Both the position numbers and the translations under genes were made by a program. Of a DNA stretch of 7,840 nucleotides, positions 1-6,757 are shown piece by piece (the stretch's first letter is position 1; each line of letters begins with the position of its first letter). Origin of the DNA: an uncultured beta proteobacterium (GTDB taxonomy: Bacteria; Pseudomonadota; Gammaproteobacteria; Burkholderiales; Burkholderiaceae_B); NCBI GenBank assembly GCA_903929925.1, contig CAIYWO010000509.1:1-7840 (forward strand), read 5' to 3'. A model generated the notes under the pieces. The model was not told the DNA's origin and did not search any database. It saw only the letters and a program-made list of their open reading frames with translations.

Positions 1-246
1 ACTGTGATCGTCGCGCAGCAACAGTTGCTTTCCGTACAGAACAGCCTAGTGCAGACAACGACAAATAATTTGCTCGGATATGTGTCCGCGTTTAAGGCCT
101 TAGGGGGCGGGTGGTCAGGCAATATGTCCATGCCACAACTGCCAGAGCAAATGGTTCAGACGATGCGTGACCGCAGTGATTGGGGCACTGCGCTCAACGA
201 CCCCTCTGATTTGAGACTAGTGAAGTCTACCGAGACGATCAAATGA
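1..246 (+). CDS. RND efflux outer-membrane channel lipoprotein, NodT/OprM family (C-terminal fragment)
   Basis: This is the last 81 codons of a gene whose start lies left of the window; the frame is open from base 1 to the TGA at 244-246. The helical stretch of about 30 residues (AQQQLLSVQNSLVQ onward), ending in KALGGGW, is the typical C-terminal end of TolC/OprM-like channels, where the last periplasmic helix is followed by a conserved aromatic-LGGGW motif. The protein would form the trimeric exit duct of the efflux system encoded by the next two genes. After GGGW there is a tail of 43 residues, longer than the roughly 20-residue tail of OprM-type proteins. The stop overlaps the next start as ATGA (243-246), so translation is probably coupled. 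Family assignment is firm because of the motif and the neighbouring adaptor and pump genes; the lipoprotein nature is assumed from the family, as the N-terminus is not visible. Confidence 0.85.
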   Translation, partial: TVIVAQQQLLSVQNSLVQTTTNNLLGYVSAFKALGGGWSGNMSMPQLPEQMVQTMRDRSDWGTALNDPSDLRLVKSTETIK

Positions 247-1367
247 AGATGACGATGACCAGAACACTCCATTCCGCAGTACTTGGCTGCGGCGCAATGC
301 TCGCGTGTCTATTTTTGGTTGGTTGTAAGCCAGCCGTGCAAGCGCCGGCTGCGGCACCCGCGAAGGTCACGGTAGCCAAACCCGTGCAGCAAAGCGTGCG
401 TAGTTATGAGTTGTTTGATGGAAACGTGTCCGCGCTGCTGTCGGTGGACTTGGTGGCACGGGTTCCGGGCTATCTGACCAAGATCGAATTCGCGGATGGC
501 GCGTACGTCAAAAAAGATCAGTTGCTGTTTGTGATTGAGCAGGATCAATACATACAGCAAGTCAACTTAACGAAAGCAGTGTTCGCTGAGGCGAAAATTG
601 AGATAGACAGGCAGAAGGCTCTGTTGAAAGATAACGCCACCTCTCAGGCGGCAGTCGACAAAGCCAATTCATCCTATCTGCAAGCAGAGGCAAACTTTAA
701 ACTGGCGCAATTGAATCTTGGTTACACCGAGGTGCGCGCACCCTTTGACGGCCTGATGGGTCGGCATTTGATTGATATCGGGAACTACCTTGGCTCGAGT
801 CCCCAAGGCGTCAAGCTCGCGACAATCCAAAAGATCAATCCAATCTACGTGTATTTTTCAATCAACGAACGAGATCTACTCAAGTTTTCGAGTACTGCGG
901 GTAGTCTTGAGCAACGCAAGTCCATGGTTAATAAATTGCCAGTCTCGGTAGCCCTACAAGGGGAGCAGGGATATCCGCATTCAGGTGTTCTTGATTTTGC
1001 AGCGAATCTATTAAACACCTCAACGGGTTCCTTGCAATTGCGCGCCGAGCTCCCGAACGCGCAGGTGAAGTTAATACCGGGCCTGTACGCCAAAGTAAAG
1101 GTTGAGTACGGTGAGCCGCGCGAAGCGATACTTATTCCTAATGCGACGATACAGACTGATCAGCAAGGCGATTATGTTTTCGTCGTCGATGAGGCAAATA
1201 AGGCGATGCGACGCAACGTCAAACGTGGTCAACGGTTTAGTCACTTGATCGAGGTGACCAGTGGCATTGCTGCTAATGACACGGTCATTGTTAACGGCTT
1301 TATTAATGTTAAGCCTGGGCAAGTTGTTTCGGCAGAAACGACGACGTTGCAGCCACATTCTCGCTAG
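243..1367 (+). CDS. RND efflux membrane-fusion protein (HlyD/AcrA family periplasmic adaptor lipoprotein)
   Basis: This is a periplasmic adaptor that links the inner-membrane RND pump to the outer-membrane channel. It has 374 residues, usual for AcrA/MexA relatives. The N-terminus is a lipoprotein signal: basic residues, a hydrophobic run, then lipobox LVGC with Cys28 as the lipidated residue. The order of domains is standard: first half of the lipoyl domain around residues 70-100 (VARVPGYL...FADGAYVKKDQLLF), alpha-helical hairpin about 102-158, second lipoyl half with the family motif TEVRAPFDG at 162-170, beta-barrel from about 192 (KINPIYVYFSINERDL), and a C-terminal membrane-proximal domain ending near residue 365. 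The first ATG at 243 is chosen because it overlaps the upstream stop as ATGA and has GAG 8 bases upstream; ATGs at codons 3 and 5 are possible alternatives and would not change the mature protein. The pump gene follows after 21 bases. Confidence 0.95.
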   Translation: MKMTMTRTLHSAVLGCGAMLACLFLVGCKPAVQAPAAAPAKVTVAKPVQQSVRSYELFDGNVSALLSVDLVARVPGYLTKIEFADGAYVKKDQLLFVIEQDQYIQQVNLTKAVFAEAKIEIDRQKALLKDNATSQAAVDKANSSYLQAEANFKLAQLNLGYTEVRAPFDGLMGRHLIDIGNYLGSSPQGVKLATIQKINPIYVYFSINERDLLKFSSTAGSLEQRKSMVNKLPVSVALQGEQGYPHSGVLDFAANLLNTSTGSLQLRAELPNAQVKLIPGLYAKVKVEYGEPREAILIPNATIQTDQQGDYVFVVDEANKAMRRNVKRGQRFSHLIEVTSGIAANDTVIVNGFINVKPGQVVSAETTTLQPHSR

Positions 1368-1388
1368 TGCGATCAGACTGGATCTTTC

Positions 1389-4300
1389 ATGCTTTCTAAA
1401 TTTTTCATCGAGCGACCCGTACTCGGTAACGTGATCGCTCTGATCACGATGCTGATTGGCGCAGTATCGATATTTTCATTGCCGATTGCGCAATATCCGC
1501 CGATGACGCCGCCGACCGTTCAAGTCACAACGATGTGGCCAGGCGCGAGTGCTTCGCTGGTTCAACGTCTGGTGGCCAGCAACATCGAAAATCAGGTGAA
1601 CGGCGTAGAGAATATGCTCTACATGCAATCTGACTCGACCAACGATGGGCGCTACACGTTAACGGTGACTTTTCAAGTTGGCACAGACCCAAATATGGCG
1701 CAGGTGACGGTGCAGAACCGGGTGGCGATCGCGCTGGCTGCACTTCCCGCTGCGGTTCAAAAGCAAGGTGTGACGACCAAGGTGCAGTCCACTGCGATCT
1801 TGCAGTTTGTAACCTTAACTTCTAGTAACCCTGAACATGACGCACTGTTCCTGAGTAACTTTGCAAACCTGCAGTTGCAGAATCGTTTGGCTCGTATTCC
1901 TGGTGTTGCGGCTGCTAACGTCTTTGGCGTGGGCAACTACAGCATGCGCATCTGGTTAGATCCCGCTCAGCTCGAGATGCGTGGTCTGTCGCCTACCGAT
2001 GTGTCGACTGCAATTAGCCGTCAGAACGTCATGCTTGCGGCGGGACAAGTGGGTGCGCCTCCCGTTCCGCTGGGTCAGGATTTTCAACTGACGCTCAATG
2101 TGACCAGTGCACTTGACACTCCTGAGCAGTTTGAGCAAATTTTGCTTAAGGTCAATGAGCAGGGTGAAACGACACGTCTGCGTGATGTTGCGCGGGTGGA
2201 AATGGGTAGTCAGAACTACAGTCAGTTTTTTCGTTTAGACGAAAAGCCTGCAGGGGGGATTGCAATCTATCAGCAACCCTCTGCTAATGCGATTGATGTG
2301 TCGAAAGCGGTTAGAGCCGAACTTGAAGCGGTATCGAAATCGTTCCCAAAGGAAATCAAGTGGGAGATTCCTTTTGACACAACCATGTTCGTATCTGCTT
2401 CTATCAATGAGGTGTATCACACGCTCTTCGAAGCTGGGATTCTCGTACTGCTCGTGATTATGCTTTTCTTGCAAGACTGGCGTGCGACGCTCGTGCCAGC
2501 GACAACGGTGCCTGTGACGATTATCGGTGCGTTTGCCTGCATGGCAGCCATGGGTTTCTCGATTAATTTGTTGACGCTTTTTGCCATTGTTCTATGTATC
2601 GGTATTGTGGTGGACGATGCGATCGTTGTGGTTGAGGGGGTTGCCAAAAAAGTTGAGCATGGTGAGACCCCTCGACAGGGGGCGATCAATGCAATGAATG
2701 AGCTCTTAGGTCCGATCATTGGTATTACCCTTGTGTTGATGGCGGTATTTTTGCCAGCATCCTTCATCGCTGGTATCACGGGCCAGATGTACCGCCAGTT
2801 TGCACTTGTGATCGCTGCAACGGCGTTGATCAGCGGAATCAATGCTGTGACCCTCAAGCCTACGCAGGCCGCGCAGTTCATCACCCCTAAGAAGCCAAAC
2901 GCCAAGAAGAACTGGTTCTTCACAATATTTGACTATTATTTTGAAAAAATCTCGAACTGGTATGCCGGGTTGATGCATGTATTGATGGCGCACCGCAAGA
3001 TGACCTCCTTGGTGGGAGGCTTACTGATCGTCGGCGCAATTGTTGGTTTGATTCGCCTACCTACAGGCTTCATTCCCAATGAGGATCAGGGTTACCTCAT
3101 CGTATCCGTTCAGTTGCCCGACGCGTCTGCGCTTGAGCGTACGCAATCGGGCATGGCCAAAGTTGTTAAACAGCTTGAAACAGTTCCTGGTGTAGATCGC
3201 GTTGTTTCGATCGGCGGTGTCAATGCCCTGAGCAATAACAGTTCCCAATCCAACACTGGTGTGATGTATGTCATTCTGAAGTCCTGGGAGGAGCGGGGTA
3301 AGACTAAGGGACAGGACTTAAAGTCCATTTATCTTGGCATGACGCAAGCAATCAAGTCAGTGCAGGAAGTGACTGCGCAGGTATTGCTGCCACCCGCGAT
3401 TCCTGGCCTTGGATTGTCTGGAGGTTTCCAGATGCAGCTGCTGCTGACAGATGGCAGTAATAATTTCAAAACGCTTGAAGGGGCGGCTGAGCAGTTTCTT
3501 GAGGCCGCTCGCAAGCTACCCGAAATCCAAATGATCTTCACGCCGTTTCGAAATAACGTTCCTCAGCTGAAATTGACATTCAACGCAACGCGAGCAGAGA
3601 CGCTTGGTGTATCTCTTGGTGATGCCTACGATGCGTTGCAAGCATCCGTTGGTTCGACCTACGTGAATCAGTTCTTCAAGTTCGGACAAACCTATCAGGT
3701 GTTTTTGCAGGCGGATGGAAAAAGCCGGATGACTGCGGACCAGATCAGTCGGATCTATGTCAAAAACAAGTCTGGCAATATGGTTCCTCTGGGGTCATTT
3801 ATCGAGATTGTCGAGACCACCGGGCCCGCGATCGCTTCCCAATACAACATCTACCCAACCGCTGCGGTGCTTGGCGCGGCGGCGACAGGATATAGCTCGG
3901 GTCAAGTGATTTCGGCGCTTGAACAAATCGCGGCCGTCAATCTACCTGAGTCTGTGACGTACCGTTGGACAGCAATGTCCTACCAGGAGAAGTTAGTCGG
4001 CAATACCGTGGTAATGGTATTTGCGTTATCGATTCTGCTTGTTTACTTGGTGCTTGCCGGTCAATATGAGTCGTGGTCTGCTCCGATATCCGTCATCCTT
4101 GCTGTGCCGCTAGCCTTAGTGGGCACGGTGATCGCGCTCTTCGCGACGGGCCTGCCAAACAACATTTACGTGCAGATTGGGCTCGTGCTGATGATTGCCT
4201 TGGCGTCCAAGAACGCGATTTTGATTGTCGAGGTTGCTCTTGAGGAATGTAAGAAAGGGTTGTCACCTGTGGATGCGGCACTGAAAGCGTCGCATGAGCG

Positions 4301-4556
4301 CTTTCGGCCTATTGTGATGACCTCCATTGCGTTTATTCTGGGTGTTGTTCCTTTGCTGACAGCTTCGGGAGCAGGCGCTGCTGCAAGGGTATCTATTGGC
4401 ATCACAGTATTTAGTGGGATGATCGCGTCGACCTGTTTGGCCGTCGCGTTAGTACCCATATTTTTTGTTGAAATTCAAAATATGACACTTAAGCGCCAGG
4501 CTAAGCGTGATCAGCAGGCGCCAATGCAATCGGCCGTAGAGCCGCCAAAGGAATAG
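1389..4556 (+). CDS. RND multidrug efflux pump, HAE1/AcrB family inner-membrane permease
   Basis: This is a proton-driven inner-membrane transporter that exports hydrophobic or amphiphilic compounds from the periplasm or inner leaflet through the adaptor and channel encoded upstream. It has 1055 residues against 1049 for E. coli AcrB and aligns along its full length: start FFIERPVLGNVIA, TM1 about 10-29, first porter loop about 30-340, TM2-TM6 about 343-494, TM7 about 538-557, second loop about 558-868, and TM8-TM12 about 872-1025. The proton-relay residues are intact: Asp409 and Asp410 in GIVVDDAIVVVEG (AcrB Asp407/Asp408) and Lys941 in ASKNAILIVE (AcrB Lys940). The usual TPALCA-like segment after TM6 reads LKPTQAAQ here, a variant I recall from some HAE1 subfamilies. 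A polar tail of about 25 residues follows TM12. The ribosome binding site is weak (GGA at 1380-1382). The substrate cannot be predicted from sequence. Confidence 0.97.
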   Translation: MLSKFFIERPVLGNVIALITMLIGAVSIFSLPIAQYPPMTPPTVQVTTMWPGASASLVQRLVASNIENQVNGVENMLYMQSDSTNDGRYTLTVTFQVGTDPNMAQVTVQNRVAIALAALPAAVQKQGVTTKVQSTAILQFVTLTSSNPEHDALFLSNFANLQLQNRLARIPGVAAANVFGVGNYSMRIWLDPAQLEMRGLSPTDVSTAISRQNVMLAAGQVGAPPVPLGQDFQLTLNVTSALDTPEQFEQILLKVNEQGETTRLRDVARVEMGSQNYSQFFRLDEKPAGGIAIYQQPSANAIDVSKAVRAELEAVSKSFPKEIKWEIPFDTTMFVSASINEVYHTLFEAGILVLLVIMLFLQDWRATLVPATTVPVTIIGAFACMAAMGFSINLLTLFAIVLCIGIVVDDAIVVVEGVAKKVEHGETPRQGAINAMNELLGPIIGITLVLMAVFLPASFIAGITGQMYRQFALVIAATALISGINAVTLKPTQAAQFITPKKPNAKKNWFFTIFDYYFEKISNWYAGLMHVLMAHRKMTSLVGGLLIVGAIVGLIRLPTGFIPNEDQGYLIVSVQLPDASALERTQSGMAKVVKQLETVPGVDRVVSIGGVNALSNNSSQSNTGVMYVILKSWEERGKTKGQDLKSIYLGMTQAIKSVQEVTAQVLLPPAIPGLGLSGGFQMQLLLTDGSNNFKTLEGAAEQFLEAARKLPEIQMIFTPFRNNVPQLKLTFNATRAETLGVSLGDAYDALQASVGSTYVNQFFKFGQTYQVFLQADGKSRMTADQISRIYVKNKSGNMVPLGSFIEIVETTGPAIASQYNIYPTAAVLGAAATGYSSGQVISALEQIAAVNLPESVTYRWTAMSYQEKLVGNTVVMVFALSILLVYLVLAGQYESWSAPISVILAVPLALVGTVIALFATGLPNNIYVQIGLVLMIALASKNAILIVEVALEECKKGLSPVDAALKASHERFRPIVMTSIAFILGVVPLLTASGAGAAARVSIGITVFSGMIASTCLAVALVPIFFVEIQNMTLKRQAKRDQQAPMQSAVEPPKE
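4547..4553 (+). promoter_or_regulatory. Ribosome binding site of the dehydrogenase, inside the pump gene
   Basis: AAAGGAA lies in the last codons of the RND pump gene, with its AAAGGA core 6 bases before the ATG at 4559. The pump stop TAG (4554-4556) and this ATG are separated by 2 bases. The arrangement supports the 4559 start and implies that ribosomes ending the pump can reinitiate on the dehydrogenase. Confidence 0.75.
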
Positions 4557-4558
4557 AA

Positions 4559-5452
4559 ATGACACAGATTTTTAAGGCAGGTGATGCAGTCGGGCTGATT
4601 GGTTTGGGCGTGATGGGGCGCGGTGTTGCGCTCAACTTGATTAAATCGGGTTTTAAAACCTACGGCCGGGACGTTAATCCCGATGCGCTTAAATGGCTCG
4701 AATCTGAGGGTGGTATTGCCGCTAAAGATGCCAAAGAGCTAGCTGCGCATTGCAAGGTTGTAGTGAGTTTTGTGGTCAATGACAAGCAAACCGAGGAAGT
4801 CTTGTTTGGTAAAGATGGTCTTGCCTCGTTGTTAGCTCCCGACTCGGTCTTTATTGCCTGCAGCACGATGCCGCCTAAGTACGTGCACGATCTTGCTGCA
4901 CGACTAGCCGAGAAGAAAATACATTTGGTCGATGCACCAGTGAGTGGAGGGCAATCCGGCGCGCTGAAGGGTTCGCTCACTGTGATGTTGGCCGGTGATC
5001 CGGTCATCTGTGAACGCGTACATCCTGTGTTGTCTAGTTTCGGTGGCAAGATTTTTCCCCTCGGTGCAGAGCACGGCAAGGGCAGCCAGATGAAGGTCAT
5101 TAACCAATTGTTATGTGGCGTGCATATCGCTGCGGCAGCTGAGGCACTTTCGATGGCACAGCAGAGTGGCTTGCCTTTGGATGTGTCGCTTGAGATCCTA
5201 AAGAGTGGCGCGGCGTCTAGCTGGATGCTCGGTGATCGCGGCCCGCGCATGGTCACTCAGGAGTTCGACACCGTGACCTCTGCCGTGGACATATTTGTTA
5301 AAGATATGAGTTTGGTGCTGGATAGCGCACGCGAAGGCAAGTTTCCGGCGTCCATGGCGCACGCCGCTTACTTGCAGTTCATCAAAGCGAGTGGCGATGG
5401 GCTAGGCAAGCTAGACGATGCAGCCGTTATGCGTAACTACAATAAAAAATAG
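4559..5452 (+). CDS. NAD(P)-dependent beta-hydroxyacid dehydrogenase, L-threonate dehydrogenase (LtnD)-like
   Basis: This is a cytoplasmic 3-hydroxyisobutyrate dehydrogenase superfamily enzyme of 297 residues, the normal length, that oxidises a beta-hydroxy acid with NAD(P)+. The Rossmann motif GLGVMG is at 15-20. Asp38 lies near the end of the second strand, which suggests but does not prove NAD preference. The substrate-binding segments are STMPP (102-106) and DAPVSGG (125-131). The catalytic lysine is Lys179 with Asn182 in GSQMKVINQLL, and Lys248-Asp249 sit in SAVDIFVKD. The stretches NQLLCGVHIAAAAEA, SSWMLGDRGPRM and SAVDIFVKD resemble L-threonate/D-erythronate dehydrogenases more than classical MmsB. 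However, the OtnK, OtnC and OtnI genes that usually accompany LtnD are absent, so the substrate is uncertain. Its start is 2 bases after the RND pump stop, an unusual partner for this family. Other possibilities are a 2-hydroxy-3-oxopropionate reductase or another hydroxy-acid dehydrogenase. Confidence 0.9.
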   Translation: MTQIFKAGDAVGLIGLGVMGRGVALNLIKSGFKTYGRDVNPDALKWLESEGGIAAKDAKELAAHCKVVVSFVVNDKQTEEVLFGKDGLASLLAPDSVFIACSTMPPKYVHDLAARLAEKKIHLVDAPVSGGQSGALKGSLTVMLAGDPVICERVHPVLSSFGGKIFPLGAEHGKGSQMKVINQLLCGVHIAAAAEALSMAQQSGLPLDVSLEILKSGAASSWMLGDRGPRMVTQEFDTVTSAVDIFVKDMSLVLDSAREGKFPASMAHAAYLQFIKASGDGLGKLDDAAVMRNYNKK

Positions 5453-5476
5453 TCTTAGATTGAGGATAAGGTCATC

Positions 5477-6001
5477 ATGGCAAGAATACCGTATGCAGAT
5501 TTGAACAACGCTGAAGCGAAGCCGCTTGTTGAGCGGATTGTCGCCGAGCGTGGTGGGGTGCTTCACCTCTATCAGATGCTGCTGCACAGCCCACCGGTTG
5601 CAAGCGGCTGGTTAAATTACCTCACGGCGATTCGCCAACAGAGCACGCTGCGTGGTGCGCTGCGCGAGTTGGTGATTATGCGTATCGCGATCTTAAATGG
5701 CGCGCCTTACGAGGCAGAGCAGCACGCACCGATTGCCTTGAAAGAAGGCGTGACACAGCCACAACTCAATGACCTTGCGTCCTGGCAAGAATCCCGTTTG
5801 TTTGATCCGACCCAGCGTGCGGTTCTAGCGTACACAGATGCCATGACGCGCGATATTCACGTATCTCCGGAAATTTTTGCTGGTGTGAAGGCTGTGCTAA
5901 GCGATCGACTGCTTGTTGAACTGACCGCAACAGTTGGTGCCTACAACATGGTTTCGCGTTTTCTTGAAGCCTTGCAAATTCACTCCCACGATCCGCGCTA
6001 G
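5477..6001 (+). CDS. Carboxymuconolactone decarboxylase (CMD)-fold protein lacking redox cysteines
   Basis: This is a small all-helical protein of 174 residues in the CMD/AhpD-like superfamily, whose members include 4-carboxymuconolactone decarboxylases and CxxC peroxidase partners. The core motif is RELVIMRIAILNGAPYEAEQHAPIA, residues 63-87. The general-base glutamate (Glu64) and the distal histidine (His83) are kept. By spacing from AhpD (Glu118, Cys130, Cys133, His137) the two cysteine positions are Ala76 and Glu79, so a thiol peroxidase role is unlikely. The YEAEQH form is common in uncharacterised CMD proteins of proteobacteria that often sit near catabolic genes. It follows the dehydrogenase after 24 bases and has a good ribosome binding site, AAGG at 5468-5471, 5 bases before the ATG, so it is probably the last gene of the operon. 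The specific reaction, if any, is unknown. Its stop overlaps the stop of the convergent gene. Confidence 0.88.
   Translation: MARIPYADLNNAEAKPLVERIVAERGGVLHLYQMLLHSPPVASGWLNYLTAIRQQSTLRGALRELVIMRIAILNGAPYEAEQHAPIALKEGVTQPQLNDLASWQESRLFDPTQRAVLAYTDAMTRDIHVSPEIFAGVKAVLSDRLLVELTATVGAYNMVSRFLEALQIHSHDPR
5998..6001. other. Shared CTAG: tail-to-tail stop codon overlap of convergent genes
   Basis: The plus-strand CMD gene ends with TAG at 5999-6001 and the minus-strand phosphopantetheinyl transferase gene ends with TAG reading 6000 to 5998. Both stops are written in the same palindromic CTAG, inside the 8-base palindrome CGCTAGCG (5996-6003). There is no intergenic space and no GC-rich stem followed by a T-run here, so the terminator of each unit, if intrinsic, must lie inside the opposing gene. 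Confidence 0.95.
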
Positions 6002-6753
6002 CGTGAACGCAAGAGCCAGTCTGCGTGTTTAAGTACTGGTTCGATACGCGTCTCAGGGGTTGATTGCACGCAGAGCGCGATCAAGTGGTCAGCCTCAACC
6101 TGTTCTTGCCAGACACTCCAGTTTATTTTGCGCAGTTCTGGGTCATCCACACGGATAAGTGCTGGTGGGTGAATGGCTGTCCTCGGTTTGAATGCAAAGG
6201 ATTCCAAGGGGCAGGATAGGCCCATCCCAATCGCTTTGATGTATGACTCTTTGAGTGTCCAATACTCAAGAAAGCGCGCGCTTTTTTGATGCTCGGGCTG
6301 CGCAATGAAATCAAGCACCTCTTCAGGCGCGAAAAATCTCTCTGCGATATCTGCGTTAGTCTCTTGACGCCCAAGATATTCCACGTCCACGCCAAGCTCG
6401 CGATTGAAGGCGAGCGCAAGCACAGCCATCCCATTGGTGTGTGAGAGATTGAACCGCAAGTCGACATCGGCAGGCAGATTTGCGATGTGAGGCTTGCCAT
6501 AGTCGTTAACGGCAAACTCCCATTTTTCTGGCGCGCGGTCCGCCCATAAACTCAGTGCGCCTCGCATTAAAGCGTGACTGACTAGGTAAGTATGACGATG
6601 TGTATCGAAGCGAAACCGATCATGAACGGCTCTTTCTTGTGGTGAGAGCCATGAGAGGAACTCAGCACAACGCTCTGGATCAGAGACAGAGTCTGGCGCA
6701 ATGTGCCAGACCAGTACTCCATCGAAGGGCGTTGGTGAGGGAGCTGGTTGCAA
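5998..6753 (-). CDS. 4'-phosphopantetheinyl transferase, Sfp/HetI/AcpT superfamily
   Basis: This cytoplasmic enzyme moves the phosphopantetheine arm of coenzyme A to a serine of acyl- or peptidyl-carrier proteins, making holo-carriers. It has 251 residues, in the range of Sfp-type two-domain enzymes. Visible motifs in order are NDYGKPH (83-89), FNLSHTNG (101-108), GVDVE (121-125) with metal-binding Asp123 and Glu125, and WTLKESYIK (165-173) with Glu169 and Lys173, matching Sfp Asp107, Glu109, Glu151 and Lys155. The start is taken as TTG at 6753-6751. The only upstream in-frame alternative before a TAG at 6789-6787 is a CTG, and the next in-frame ATG would be at codon 63, removing conserved sequence. 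AAGG about 12 bases upstream is a poor ribosome binding site. The gene starts 4 bases after the stop of the binding-protein gene, so translation probably depends on coupling. No carrier protein, polyketide or peptide synthetase gene is visible nearby. Confidence 0.93.
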   Translation of the reverse strand: MQPAPSPTPFDGVLVWHIAPDSVSDPERCAEFLSWLSPQERAVHDRFRFDTHRHTYLVSHALMRGALSLWADRAPEKWEFAVNDYGKPHIANLPADVDLRFNLSHTNGMAVLALAFNRELGVDVEYLGRQETNADIAERFFAPEEVLDFIAQPEHQKSARFLEYWTLKESYIKAIGMGLSCPLESFAFKPRTAIHPPALIRVDDPELRKINWSVWQEQVEADHLIALCVQSTPETRIEPVLKHADWLLRSR

Positions 6754-6757
6754 TCGC

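Noticed and set aside
1430..1448. Inverted repeat CGTGATC-GCTCT-GATCACG near the start of the pump gene
   Set aside because: A 7-base arm with a short loop is expected a few times by chance in a window of this size, and it lies within codons 14-20 of the conserved TM1 region. No T-run or operator context is seen.
1725..1732. GCGATCGC, also at 3828-3835, resembling the cyanobacterial HIP1 octamer
   Set aside because: Only two copies were noticed, both inside coding sequence at Ala-Ile-Ala codons, and nothing else in the window points to cyanobacteria.
2226..2258. Runs of six T and six G that could allow frameshifting in the pump gene
   Set aside because: The frame stays open and matches the family on both sides, and no slippery heptamer with a downstream structure is evident.
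2417..2923. 168-codon open frame on the minus strand inside the RND pump
   Set aside because: It is antisense to the TM2-TM6 segment; its hydrophobic look follows from the complement of transmembrane codons, and the pump frame is intact throughout.
4660..5256. 198-codon open frame on the minus strand inside the dehydrogenase gene
   Set aside because: It lies wholly opposite a gene with clear family motifs, has no recognisable domain, and its composition (many Ser, Pro, Thr) fits a shadow of the coding strand.
5441..5476. A-rich run at the end of the dehydrogenase as a possible terminator
   Set aside because: No GC-rich hairpin precedes it and the run is A on the coding strand, not T, so it does not fit an intrinsic terminator.
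6123..6515. 130-codon open frame overlapping the phosphopantetheinyl transferase on the same strand
   Set aside because: It is an out-of-frame reading of the transferase, which carries all its catalytic motifs in the main frame.
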